Program-made: the position numbers and the translations under genes
Notes under the pieces: model-generated
What the model saw: the letters and a program-made list of their open reading frames with translations, nothing else
What the model was told of the DNA's origin: nothing
Database searches by the model: none
Part shown: piece by piece, positions 27,104-34,585 of the stretch
How positions within the stretch are numbered: the stretch's first letter is position 1
Layout: each line of letters begins with the position of its first letter
Assembly (NCBI RefSeq): GCF_013409625.1
Contig: NZ_JACCBF010000001.1
Location: 4,467,001-4,531,000, forward strand
From: Nocardioides kongjuensis
GTDB lineage: Bacteria; Actinomycetota; Actinomycetes; Propionibacteriales; Nocardioidaceae
DNA length: 64,000 nucleotides
Reading direction: 5' to 3'

Positions 27104-27364
27104 GTGGAAGTTCTGGGACTTGCGGTCGTGGGAATGGTGATCGGCCTGTTGGCGAGATGGATGCGCCCGGGCCGCCAGGGCTTGAACCTGAGGTGGACGT
27201 TCGTCCTGGGGGTGCTGGGCGCCGTCATCGGTGGCGCCGTGGCAAGTGGGGTGGGCACAGGCAGCGTCTGGGAGCTCAACGTCGTCGGCACTTTGGTGGG
27301 CGTCGTTGCGGCCATCCTCCTGGTCGGGGCTGCGGAGGGCTTGGTCGGTCGCCGCGGAGAGTAG
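27104..27364 (+). CDS. GlsB/YeaQ/YmgE-family membrane protein
   Basis: 86 residues with three hydrophobic segments (VLGLAVVGMVIGLLARWM; FVLGVLGAVIGGAVASGV; VVGTLVGVVAAILLVGAAEG) and the family pattern G-LARW-PG in the first loop. Members are small inner-membrane proteins linked to general stress responses; the mechanism is unknown. The GTG start is preceded by GAGAGGGTGAG. It carries its own regulon promoter, which fits an envelope-stress theme. Confidence 0.85.
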   Translation: MEVLGLAVVGMVIGLLARWMRPGRQGLNLRWTFVLGVLGAVIGGAVASGVGTGSVWELNVVGTLVGVVAAILLVGAAEGLVGRRGE

Positions 27365-27499
27365 CGCGGGCTGGACTTCTGCGCATTGACGAGACGGGAT
27401 GTGAGGACCTGTTGGCCGGGCAGCGCCCTGAGTCGCCTGGCTCGGCTTCTTGCCCCGAATGCGTGTGCGGGTAGGTTTAGCTCGACGAAGCCGCAACTG

Positions 27500-28153
27500 T
27501 CACGGACCGCGGACTTCAGTACGACCGCTGCTGTCCTCTGAGCGGGATCTTGCAACAAGGCCACCAGCGAGTCGTTGGTCGATTCGAACCATGCCCAGCC
27601 ACCGTGCGTATGCCCGACCCGTGCACATACCGGCTTGGATATCGCCGCCGACCCATCGCGTCAGGTCGGCAAACGTGCCGGAGCCGCGGCGCCGTATGAC
27701 GGCTCGCGTAACCCGAAAAGTCCCCGTGACCTGTCCGGTGAAGTGCACGATCTGGCCGACCCTGAGCCTCAGCACCCATCGGTTGCTGCAGTAATCATGC
27801 TGGGAAACAAGTTGGCCACCAGCGTGCCGTGTCGCAACGGCGCCTCGACATTCGTCGAGCGCCGCTTGGAGTTGCGCGGGATCGGCGCGGAGTGGCACAT
27901 TCACACGTACGAACCGGTAGCGGACCTTTCGGCCCTGGCTGGGCGGGCGCGGAGTCAAGGCGACGGGCAATGCGGCTGGGTCGGCGGTGTCGATCTTGCG
28001 GGCCGTGTGACCTGGCGCAAGTGGTGAATGGGTGGACGTGGTGACGTCCCCCTGTGCGTCTGCCTCTGTTCGGGGCGGCGTACTGGCGCCGCAGGCGGTT
28101 GCTGAAACCGCCAAGAGAAGTGCCGGACCTCGTCGAGTGGCCTGCCTAACCAT
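27500..28153 (-). CDS. Lipoprotein, hypothetical
   Basis: Starting at ATG 28153 the 217-residue product reads MVRQATRRGPALLLAVSATAC, a lipoprotein signal with Cys near residue 21. A Thr/Pro-rich linker leads to a domain of about 130 residues (VRYRFVRVNVPL ... DYCSNRWVLRLRVGQIVHFTGQ ... FADLTRWVGGDI). It looks like an extracytoplasmic beta-rich domain; I do not recognise it. The longer upstream frame overlaps the TetR region and is unlikely. I see no regulon motif for it. Confidence 0.65.
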   Translation of the reverse strand: MVRQATRRGPALLLAVSATACGASTPPRTEADAQGDVTTSTHSPLAPGHTARKIDTADPAALPVALTPRPPSQGRKVRYRFVRVNVPLRADPAQLQAALDECRGAVATRHAGGQLVSQHDYCSNRWVLRLRVGQIVHFTGQVTGTFRVTRAVIRRRGSGTFADLTRWVGGDIQAGMCTGRAYARWLGMVRIDQRLAGGLVARSRSEDSSGRTEVRGP

Positions 28154-28269
28154 GGAGCCCGTGGCCGTGTGCCGGCCGCGTTCTCGTATCAGGCGGGCGC
28201 GGAGGTCCTGGCGGCAGTTGTCATGAAGCTCGGGCGATCTCGTTGCGTTCACGTTCCCTCCCAAGAACG

Positions 28270-28308
28270 GTACAGTTCCGTACTTCACTGCAAGGTACGC
28301 TCGCGTAC
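28270..28308 (+). promoter_or_regulatory. Candidate TetR operator region
   Basis: Two inverted repeats precede the TetR gene: GTAC-N6-GTAC at 28270-28283 and a perfect GTACGC-TC-GCGTAC at 28295-28308 that ends at the GTG start. The shared GTAC half-sites suggest autoregulation. Confidence 0.5.
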
Positions 28309-28992
28309 GTGACTGGTCAAGAGTTGAACTCGGCAGCATTGCCCAAAGGCCCGCACAGTTTGACGCGGGAAGAGGTACTTGCGTCGCAGCGCGCTCGGCT
28401 ATTGACGGCGACGCTCAACGCGGTGGGTCAGTGCGGATACGCCACGTTGAAGGTTGAGCGGATCACCTCCGAGGCGCACGTGTCTCGGACGGCCTTCTAC
28501 GAGCAGTTCACCAACAAGGAAGACGCGTTCTTGCAGGCTTACGATTCTTTCGGCGAGGCCTTCCTGGCTCAGTTGATCGAAGTGAGCTCTCTGGCGAGCC
28601 ATCCATTGGCTGCTGTCGAATCGAGCACGAAGCTGTTGGTCGGGTGGCTGACCGAACGTCCCCTCGCGGCCCGTGCGTGGCTGCTGGAGATCTACGCCTT
28701 GGGTGATCGTGGGCTTGACCGGCGCGCGTCCACCATGCGCGCTGTCGAAGAAGCGTTCGGCCTTGCAGCACGATGGATACGTCGACTCGATCCCGAACTG
28801 TCCGCAGTGCGACCGTTGGTAGCTCGGGGTGTCGTGGCCGCCTCATTCGAGCTCCTCAGCGAGGCTGTCAGGGATCCCACGCCTCAACAGATTGCTGAAG
28901 CGACGACCGCCATTAGTGACCTCTGGATCATGGGCATGACATCGATGCCCTACGAACCAGGGTCATCGCCCAAGCTGACCAGAGACGGGTAG
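28309..28992 (+). CDS. TetR-family transcriptional regulator
   Basis: 227 residues from GTG 28309. The N-terminal helix-turn-helix is clear (LLTATLNAVGQCGYATLKVERI then HVSRTAFYEQFTNKEDAFL). The C-terminal ligand domain contains RAWLLEIYALGDRGLDRR, common in actinobacterial regulators of lipid or efflux genes. There is no ribosome binding site, so the mRNA may be leaderless, or a later TTG may be used. Its 3' end overlaps the convergent small gene at 28950 by 43 bases. Targets are unknown; the operator-like repeats point to its own promoter and possibly the divergent lipoprotein at 27500. Confidence 0.8.
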   Translation: MTGQELNSAALPKGPHSLTREEVLASQRARLLTATLNAVGQCGYATLKVERITSEAHVSRTAFYEQFTNKEDAFLQAYDSFGEAFLAQLIEVSSLASHPLAAVESSTKLLVGWLTERPLAARAWLLEIYALGDRGLDRRASTMRAVEEAFGLAARWIRRLDPELSAVRPLVARGVVAASFELLSEAVRDPTPQQIAEATTAISDLWIMGMTSMPYEPGSSPKLTRDG

Positions 28993-29219
28993 AGCGGAAG
29001 AGGGAGGAATTGGAGGCGAAGCCCCGACGGATCCCCCAACTGTTGCTCATAGAGCGCAGCGGCCTCTGCGCCGCACCTTGTCGAGTACGGCCCAGAAAAT
29101 GAGCGAGAGCCGGTGTGCGTGTCAATGCAAGCCACGAGGTACTGCGTCGGCCCGACAGTGCATCCCGCGCACACTTCCGATTCGTCGGTGGCGCCATCTG
29201 AACGTCTGCGGTGAGGCAT
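28950..29219 (-). CDS. Small protein of the GP[YF] group, regulon member
   Basis: 89 residues from ATG 29219, which has AAGGGGGA upstream. The sequence has VCAGC, then QYLVACIDTHTGSRSFSGPY and an Ala/Glu-rich helix (GAEAAALYEQQL). The strand-GPY-helix core resembles the proteins at 25187 and 30356. Function unknown. It overlaps the TetR gene tail to tail. The minus-strand regulon promoter 36 bases upstream supports it as real. Confidence 0.55.
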   Translation of the reverse strand: MPHRRRSDGATDESEVCAGCTVGPTQYLVACIDTHTGSRSFSGPYSTRCGAEAAALYEQQLGDPSGLRLQFLPLPLYPSLVSLGDDPGS

Positions 29220-29254
29220 CCGAGTCCCCCTTCGTACGTATCCCGTGCTAAAGA

Positions 29255-29280
29255 GACGCACGTGGGCGCGCAGCACTTAC
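29255..29280 (-). promoter_or_regulatory. ECF-type promoter, regulon site 9 (minus strand)
   Basis: On the minus strand GTAAGT (29280-29275), 16 bases, CGTC (29258-29255), in front of the gene starting at 29219. The only site on this strand, and correctly oriented. Confidence 0.6.
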
Positions 29281-29574
29281 CCCATTAGGAGCGCTTGGAG
29301 CGTGCGGACCGATGACGCCTGCGGGTCTGTTGTCCGGCCTGGCTTGGTGCGCGGACCACAGGTGTCGATGCTTTCCGCAGCACAGCTCCAGTTCGCCCAG
29401 GGCTGTGGGCAACAGGGTTGGCCAGCAGTCTCAAGATGGCCTGAGATCAGGCGCCTCTGATGCGATGCACGCCAACTATCTCCCCGTCTCCGGATGGGAC
29501 TCGTGTCGGGAGCGGCTCCTCTGGGGCGCGTAGCCTGCCTCGCTGTCCTATTGTTCTAACGAATTGAGACGCTG

Positions 29575-30243
29575 ATGAAGAGTCGCTCGCATCCAGTCTC
29601 CACGCTGCGCCGCACCGGCGTGAGCTTCGGTATCGGGTTGATCCTCGCCGGCCTCGCCGTGCTCGGCTGGGTGGCGTGGCAGTTCTGGGGCACCAACTGG
29701 CAGTCGGGCCAGCGGCAGGACGACGTACGCCGTGCGCTCCAGTCCGGCTGGGGCGACGGCCAGGACGTCGTCCGCACCGACTTCGGCAATGCCACCGCCA
29801 TCGTGCACATCCCGAAGTTCGGCAAGGACTACGCGGTGCCCGTGCTCGAGGGCTCGAGCCAGGAGGTGCTCGCTGCGGGGGTGGGCCACATGGCCGACAC
29901 CGCGGACGCGGGTGCTGCCGGCAACTACGTCCTCGCCGGGCACCGGGTCACCCACGGCGAGCCCTTCGCCGAGCTGCCCTCGCTGGAGCCCGGCGACGAG
30001 GTGGTGGTCGAGACCCGCGCTGCGACGTACACCTACGTCCTCGACACCGGCGGCCAGGACCTGGTCATCCCGTTCACCCAGACCTGGGTCCTCGACCCGA
30101 AGCCGGTGAACCCTCACGGCGGCACCCAGCCGCCGGCCGACGCGGGGGACCACCTGATCACCCTGCTCACGTGCTCGGAGATCTTCCACACCGACAACCG
30201 CTCGGTCGTCTTCGGCCACCTCGTGTCAGTCGCATCCCCTTAG
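29575..30243 (+). CDS. Class E sortase
   Basis: 222 residues: a signal-anchor (FGIGLILAGLAVLGWVAWQF, about 17-37) then a sortase domain with His123 (LAGHRV), Cys200 (LLTCSE) and Arg209 (NRSVVF). Spacing and the conserved LDPKPVNP loop fit class E, the housekeeping type in high-GC actinobacteria, which anchors LAxTG or LPxTG proteins. Codon use is far more C-ending than in its neighbours, so it may have come from the core genome or another source. It stands alone. It would be the natural anchor for the pili and for the LPDTG and LPLAG adhesins. Confidence 0.88.
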   Translation: MKSRSHPVSTLRRTGVSFGIGLILAGLAVLGWVAWQFWGTNWQSGQRQDDVRRALQSGWGDGQDVVRTDFGNATAIVHIPKFGKDYAVPVLEGSSQEVLAAGVGHMADTADAGAAGNYVLAGHRVTHGEPFAELPSLEPGDEVVVETRAATYTYVLDTGGQDLVIPFTQTWVLDPKPVNPHGGTQPPADAGDHLITLLTCSEIFHTDNRSVVFGHLVSVASP

Positions 30244-30321
30244 GGGAGCGTCAGCCTGTGGATCCGCTGGGCAGCTTCTAGAGGCCGCAAACGACCACGA
30301 CCGAATTTTCCGGCGATCGGT

Positions 30322-30347
30322 GTTAGAAATCGCTGGTCCCAAGCGTC
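30322..30347 (+). promoter_or_regulatory. ECF-type promoter, regulon site 10
   Basis: GTTAGA at 30322-30327 (one mismatch to GTAA), 16 bases, CGTC at 30344-30347. The ATG at 30356 is exactly 8 bases downstream, which also decides the start. Confidence 0.5.
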
Positions 30348-30355
30348 ATTCGTGT

Positions 30356-30688
30356 ATGACGCCGCCCAATGCAGACGACCCCGGGCACCTTGAACGGCGA
30401 GGAGAGCTCCGCCCGCCGAATCCCCAGGACGCCCTCGATCCAGCGGCCTTCGAGAGCGGCATGGCACGGCTGGTAGAGATCCTTGTGGCCGACGAGGTCG
30501 CTCAGTTGGATCATCTGCACATCGTGATCCTGAGGAGTTCGCTGACGACCCAGTTCGTTGGCCCCTTTCCTGACGCCATCGCCGCTGCTTGTGCTGCGGA
30601 GGTTGAGATCCAGACCAACGAGCAACTGGCAGAAGAAGATCGCCTCTGCATCACGGTCGCTCCACTGCTCAGTCCTTCTCCTTCGTAG
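30356..30688 (+). CDS. Small protein of the GP[YF] group, probably leaderless
   Basis: 110 residues starting MTPPNADDPGHLERRGEL. The C-terminal half (HIVILRSSLTTQFVGPFPDAI then an Ala-rich helix) matches the strand-GPF-helix core seen in the proteins at 25187 and 28950. No family is known to me. The promoter geometry fixes this ATG; the longer frame from 30320 would begin inside the promoter. Confidence 0.55.
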   Translation: MTPPNADDPGHLERRGELRPPNPQDALDPAAFESGMARLVEILVADEVAQLDHLHIVILRSSLTTQFVGPFPDAIAAACAAEVEIQTNEQLAEEDRLCITVAPLLSPSPS

Positions 30689-31002
30689 CCCAGTCGGCAC
30701 TTGCGCCACGCCATCGCTTGATGGGCCGGCTTGGGCTGGAGCAAGTGGAGGCCTGATCTGCGGGCTTCATCTCCTCTGCGCGCAAACGGCTCGTGGACTT
30801 CGGCGCGGGCGGCCGCGCGTGGATGATGGACATCGAGAAGGTCGGGGCATGCCGGCCCGACATGCTCCTAGGGTTGGCCCCCTCCGTCGCGCCGCGGCGT
30901 GTCGACAGTCCGGCCGCTAGGTCACCACGTGCACCCACGTCGACAGGCCACTGCGACGCCGCAATGACCTGTGTGCGATTCAAGAATGCGGCCCTGACTC
31001 TC
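30689..31002. other. Intergenic stretch with no gene seen
   Basis: About 310 bases without a convincing frame or RNA. A short plus-strand frame through it has no promoter or ribosome binding site. Confidence 0.45.
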
Positions 31003-31028
31003 GTAAGTTTCCCGCCAGTGGCGACGTC
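31003..31028 (+). promoter_or_regulatory. ECF-type promoter, regulon site 11
   Basis: GTAAGT at 31003-31008, 16 bases, CGTC at 31025-31028, with the ATG at 31037 exactly 8 bases downstream, implying a leaderless mRNA. Confidence 0.65.
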
Positions 31029-31036
31029 CTTTCCAC

Positions 31037-31480
31037 ATGACTGGACTCGTGCTGGGGATCGCCCTGTTGGTGGTGGCGGTTGCCGTCGTGCTGCAGCGCC
31101 CGACTGCGGCGGTACTCATGTCAGACGCGGTCCGGGGTGCTGGGCCTAGCTTCGAGTCGGGCGCCTGCCCGTCCTCGACGTCCAAGCGCTCAGACGTGCG
31201 CCAGGAGGCCACCGCGATGTTTGTAGAGCGCGGACGCGATGCGGGCTACACCACCTACCTCACTGCTGACGCCACGGAATCACTCCGCGCGATGAACCAT
31301 GAAGATGGTCGGGTCATATGTGCCTTCATCTTCGGGGACTTGGCATTGGCGCCCCAACGCCACGGGGCGCGGGTTCTCAGCGCCTCTGATCCAGCCTGGC
31401 AAACTGCGTGTGGCGGCTACAGGATCGTCTACGTGATCAGCGCCGTCGAGCGTACGGTCCATGTTCTGGAAATCGCCTGA
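31037..31480 (+). CDS. Membrane-anchored protein with RelE-like C-terminus
   Basis: 147 residues: one N-terminal helix (LVLGIALLVVAVAVVL), then a soluble part whose end (LAPQRHGARVLSASD ... GGYRIVYVISAVERTVHVLEI) resembles the core of RelE/ParE-type toxins, where YRIxY and VxVLxI are conserved. A membrane-attached RelE-like domain would be unusual. It has no obvious antitoxin neighbour, so a toxin role is doubtful and the similarity may be superficial. The start is set by the leaderless geometry. Confidence 0.55.
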   Translation: MTGLVLGIALLVVAVAVVLQRPTAAVLMSDAVRGAGPSFESGACPSSTSKRSDVRQEATAMFVERGRDAGYTTYLTADATESLRAMNHEDGRVICAFIFGDLALAPQRHGARVLSASDPAWQTACGGYRIVYVISAVERTVHVLEIA

Positions 31481-31950
31481 CGTACCGGCGGCTTGAACTC
31501 TTCCGGTAGTCATTGAACGGCCACCGGCGACGTGATTCGCAGCCGGAAGAGGTGGCCGGATCGACGACGACGGATAGCGTCGAGTTCGTCGTCGAACCGC
31601 CTCGGCGCGACGGTGCCGTGGGCGTCAAACCGGTAAGGCTGTTTGCGACCAGGTGGCGGTTTGCCTCGGCTTTCGTTGCCACCTTGGAGTGTCGACCTGC
31701 GCTGTGGGAGGGCAACCACCAGCTTCAGAAGATCTGGTGACAGCATGCTGCGAGCCACGCGCTCTGGGGGAGCCGGCATCGTCGCGTACTCGCGACGTTC
31801 CACAGGCCTCGGATGACAGTCGGTAGGAAGTCGGATCCAGGTGATGAGCTCGCTCGCATGCCGATCCTGCGAGCTCAAGGGAGCTCGATGACGGCAGTGC
31901 GCAAACGGCCTGCGAACTGCCGATAGGCCGCAACGCGGCGCGAGTGATTC
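31481..31950. other. Intergenic stretch with no confident gene
   Basis: Frames exist on both strands (for example 31513-31740 plus) but none has a ribosome binding site, promoter or plausible composition. It could hold gene debris. Confidence 0.4.
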
Positions 31951-31976
31951 GTAATCTCCTTGGCGTCCTGCACGTC
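31951..31976 (+). promoter_or_regulatory. ECF-type promoter, regulon site 12
   Basis: GTAATC at 31951-31956, 16 bases, CGTC at 31973-31976. The first gene downstream is the 49-residue membrane protein at 32073. Confidence 0.55.
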
Positions 31977-32072
31977 TTCCTGCAGGGAGACTGCGCGAAT
32001 CCACGCCGGGCTCGGGTCCTGACTGGCTGGCTCCGTTCCGTTCGCTTGACACCTTAGGAGACTGCGATATCT

Positions 32073-32222
32073 GTGATGACAATGTGGCTGGTTGCCATTG
32101 TCTCGTGGTTGTGCCTAGCGGCAGTTGTCACCTGTGCCTTGACGTCCGCGTCACGGAAGGGACGGTTTGCCGAGGAGACGGGACCGGAGCCGGACGAAGA
32201 TGTGCGTGACACGCTCCAGTAG
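32073..32222 (+). CDS. Small single-pass membrane protein (49 residues)
   Basis: From GTG 32073 (or ATG 32076) the product reads MMTMWLVAIVSWLCLAAVV..., one hydrophobic helix, then a short basic segment and an acidic tail (EETGPEPDEDVRD). AGGAG lies 12 bases upstream. Its design matches the small protein at 3145. Regulon site 12 upstream supports it. Function unknown. Confidence 0.45.
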   Translation: MMTMWLVAIVSWLCLAAVVTCALTSASRKGRFAEETGPEPDEDVRDTLQ

Positions 32223-32328
32223 AGCGGCGCTGCGCAGCGGCATCGCTCCGGCGAACCGCATCCGACAGCGGTCGTTGTGTCACGCCCGAAGTGCAGCGCC
32301 GGCACAAGGCCGACGTGGGTCGACTCCA

Positions 32329-32354
32329 GTAATGATCACTCGATGGCCCGCGTC
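32329..32354 (+). promoter_or_regulatory. ECF-type promoter, regulon site 13
   Basis: GTAATG at 32329-32334, 16 bases, CGTC at 32351-32354. It is followed by two mini-frames and, 214 bases downstream, the metalloprotease gene. Confidence 0.55.
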
Positions 32355-32363
32355 TCATATCCG

Positions 32364-32487
32364 ATGTCGAAGGAGCGCGGGCAAGCGCCGCCGTTGTCGC
32401 ATGGCTGACGGCGAGCATTTCCTGTTCGAGCCCTTGTCGGGCGCGCTTCGACTGACGGACGTTCTAGTGGGCGGATGTCCACCCTAG
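32364..32487 (+). other. Two overlapping mini-frames after regulon site 13
   Basis: ATG 32364 (9 bases after CGTC) opens a 14-codon frame, MSKERGQAPPLSHG, ending at 32408. ATG 32401 overlaps it and encodes 28 residues (MADGEHFLFEPLSGALRL ...) ending at 32487. They could be leader peptides for the metalloprotease or chance frames. Confidence 0.25.
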
Positions 32488-32567
32488 CCCCGTGGCGCGG
32501 ACGACTGGCCCTGCTGCCGAATCGACATCACCCGGCTCGGTCCAGACTAGCTTGAGGAAAGCAAACG

Positions 32568-33218
32568 ATGTCCTGTCTTCGGCGCGTTGGCGCACCACTA
32601 CTTCTCATTGCCCTCGCGATTGGCTTGGCGACCGCGCCGGCCACAGCGAGGGCGCGGCCCGGATCCACACAGTCTCTGTCGGCTGTCGCCCATGACGTCC
32701 AGGCTGGAGACAGGAATGACTTGATCTTGTGGCGAGGCGTACCGGACCTCGACCGTGCCTACCTCTTAGGTCGCTTTCGCTGGTCGCGATGCCGGATCGT
32801 GCCAGTCCGGGTAGTCGGCGGCACAACCATCTGGCGTGCGACCCGGGCGGCGGTGGCCCATGTCAGAAGGGCCAGTGGTTTGCCGCTCCACATTCAGGCG
32901 GAGCCACTTCCAGATGGCCGAGGTATCCGCGTCCGTGCCCATGCTCTTCGCGCTCGCTACACACTTGGTGAGACCAGCTTGTTCTCATTGGGGGGCGAGC
33001 TGTGGCGTGCCGATTCGGATATCGACGTTGCGAAGGCGGGTTCGGAACGCCTCAGCACGGTAATTGAGCACGAGTTGGGCCACGCGCTCGGCATAAGGCA
33101 CTCGCCTCGGTACGAAGGCGACGTCATGTCGCCCGTTGTGCGGCGTGGTCCGTTGCCGTTGTCGGCTTGGGACCGAGCCGCATTCGCGTACTCCGGCCGC
33201 GGAAGGTGTTCTCCGTGA
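32568..33218 (+). CDS. Secreted zinc metalloprotease (matrixin-like)
   Basis: 216 residues with a signal peptide (APLLLIALAIGLATAPATARA). The zinc site HELGHALGIRH has His168, Glu169, His172 and His178, and a Met-turn (DVMSPV) lies downstream, so it is a metzincin of the M10 type. It should act outside the cell, perhaps trimming surface or host proteins or maturing the neighbouring proline-rich protein. No separate pro-domain Cys switch is visible. The gene lies between regulon sites 13 and 14 and just upstream of the hydroxylase cassette. GAGGAAAG precedes the ATG. Confidence 0.85.
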   Translation: MSCLRRVGAPLLLIALAIGLATAPATARARPGSTQSLSAVAHDVQAGDRNDLILWRGVPDLDRAYLLGRFRWSRCRIVPVRVVGGTTIWRATRAAVAHVRRASGLPLHIQAEPLPDGRGIRVRAHALRARYTLGETSLFSLGGELWRADSDIDVAKAGSERLSTVIEHELGHALGIRHSPRYEGDVMSPVVRRGPLPLSAWDRAAFAYSGRGRCSP

Positions 33219-33290
33219 GTCGCCGTCGCCGGTGTGTAAGCGCAGGCGCGGCGAAAGAACGTCGGCGCCATTCGATGGCCGGGCTGCGCC

Positions 33291-33316
33291 GTAAGATCGA
33301 CGGCTCTCTGCACGTC
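33291..33316 (+). promoter_or_regulatory. ECF-type promoter, regulon site 14 (hydroxylase/sulfotransferase cassette)
   Basis: GTAAGA at 33291-33296, 16 bases, CGTC at 33313-33316, 49 bases before the proline-rich surface protein gene. An out-of-frame ATG lies 6 bases after CGTC at 33323. Confidence 0.65.
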
Positions 33317-33365
33317 TGAGCGATGAAGACGACATTGAGTCAACCGGGCAACCGAAGGGCGTGGC

Positions 33366-33974
33366 ATGGGCAGCAACAGGGTTGGGTACGTCATCACAGC
33401 AGCTGGCCTGGTGGCTCTATCGGTGCCGCTCGGCACGCAAGCAGTCGCAGCCGAACCCGGTCCCACCCAGGCACAGGCCGTCGGAGAACCTCGACTAGCT
33501 TTCGAGCTTCCGATGGGCGATGTCTTCGGACACCATGACGCGGCGCGCTTGGGGAGCGCTTCGATGTTGGCCAGCCCGCCAGCGCCGCTGCCGCCGACTC
33601 CTCCGGCGTCGCCGACGGCGAGCCCCTCTGCTAGCGCGTCACCGACACCGCATCCGCCGCAACCGCCGGCGTCCCCGTCGAGTTCGCCGTCGACCACCCT
33701 GCCGGCGTCGCCCGCCGCGACTTCTAGTCCATCGGAGACGGCAAAGCCGCCGGTGGCGACGCCAAAGGCCGATCCAGCGCTGCCTGAGGTCGGCAAGTCC
33801 GAACCGAGCGAGCGTCCCGCTGAGGTGCAGACTGGCATGGGCCCCGCGGAGGAACGCGACAATGAGGGAGACGTCGCCGCACAGGTAGGCACGGCGGGTG
33901 TAGCGGGGCTCGCAGCAGGCGTCGCAGCCTGGATCGGGCTTTCGCGGCAGCGCCGAAAGAGCGGCCGCCGATGA
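33366..33974 (+). CDS. Secreted proline/serine-rich surface protein with C-terminal membrane anchor
   Basis: 202 residues: a signal peptide (VGYVITAAGLVALSVPLGTQAVAA), a short folded start, then a stalk of roughly 90 residues made of PPTPPASPTASPSAS-type sequence. The end is a hydrophobic helix (VGTAGVAGLAAGVAAWIGL) and a basic tail (RQRRKSGRR). There is no LPxTG; an LPEVG sits too far upstream for a normal sorting signal. The stalk is an ideal substrate for prolyl hydroxylation, and the next gene, overlapping by 4 bases, is a prolyl-4-hydroxylase-like enzyme. The start follows GAAGGGCGTGGC. Confidence 0.75.
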   Translation: MGSNRVGYVITAAGLVALSVPLGTQAVAAEPGPTQAQAVGEPRLAFELPMGDVFGHHDAARLGSASMLASPPAPLPPTPPASPTASPSASASPTPHPPQPPASPSSSPSTTLPASPAATSSPSETAKPPVATPKADPALPEVGKSEPSERPAEVQTGMGPAEERDNEGDVAAQVGTAGVAGLAAGVAAWIGLSRQRRKSGRR

Positions 33975-34585
33975 CTCAAGTCATGCCCAGTCCTCGAGAG
34001 ATATTCTCACGGGTCTGGAGCGGCGTCGTACCTGCGGATGTCTGCGAGGCAGTCATCGCTGAGGCGACCGGAGTCGAGGCCTTCGAAGGGACCGTCGTCG
34101 ACCGCGACCGCGAGGGTGGGCGCCTTGATCACAACATTCGCAAGACGCTGACTGTCGGACTGGACGGCGGCAACTGGGCCTCATCGTTGATCGTGCGGTA
34201 CGCAGATCTCGCCAATCAGGAGATATGGAACTTCGACGTCAATCAGCTCGAGTCGCCGTTCTCACTGCTCCGTTACGAGCAAGGCGGTCACTTCGACTGG
34301 CACAGCGATGTGCTGAGAGAGCCCGCATCATCGAATACGCCGTTCGGGCCGGTTCCAGCAGAACGCAAGCTCAGCGTCACCATCAACCTGTCAGACCCGG
34401 ACGACTATGACGGGGGGCGGTTCGAGGTCGCAACCCCACACGGCAAAGTCATTACGTCTCCAGAGCTCGCGGCCCGCGGAAGTGTCGTGGTCTTTCCTTC
34501 GACAGTCGTACACCGAGTCACGCCAGTAACAAGAGGGACACGATGGGCCCTGGTCGGCTGGCTCCTCGGTCCTCAGCTGAGATGA
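33971..34585 (+). CDS. 2-oxoglutarate/Fe(II) oxygenase, prolyl-4-hydroxylase-like
   Basis: 204 residues of a double-stranded beta-helix fold. The metal site is Y-x-x-G-x-x-F-x-x-H-x-D (YEQGGHFDWHSD; His111, Asp113) with distal His181 (VVHRV) and 2-oxoglutarate-binding Arg at 188 or 191 (TRGTRWALVGW). Family members hydroxylate proline in peptides or other substrates using O2 and 2-oxoglutarate. It is cytoplasmic by sequence, so it would have to act before export of its target. Its start overlaps the stop of the Pro-rich protein gene (ATGA) and its stop overlaps the next gene, so the three are co-translated. The Pro-rich stalk is the obvious candidate substrate. Confidence 0.88.
   Translation: MTQVMPSPREIFSRVWSGVVPADVCEAVIAEATGVEAFEGTVVDRDREGGRLDHNIRKTLTVGLDGGNWASSLIVRYADLANQEIWNFDVNQLESPFSLLRYEQGGHFDWHSDVLREPASSNTPFGPVPAERKLSVTINLSDPDDYDGGRFEVATPHGKVITSPELAARGSVVVFPSTVVHRVTPVTRGTRWALVGWLLGPQLR

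Noticed and set aside
31037..31480. Complete toxin-antitoxin pair
   Set aside because: Only a weak RelE-like segment is present and no antitoxin gene lies beside it.
31510..32082. 190-codon minus-strand frame
   Set aside because: No ribosome binding site or recognisable fold, and it would lie antisense across regulon site 12.
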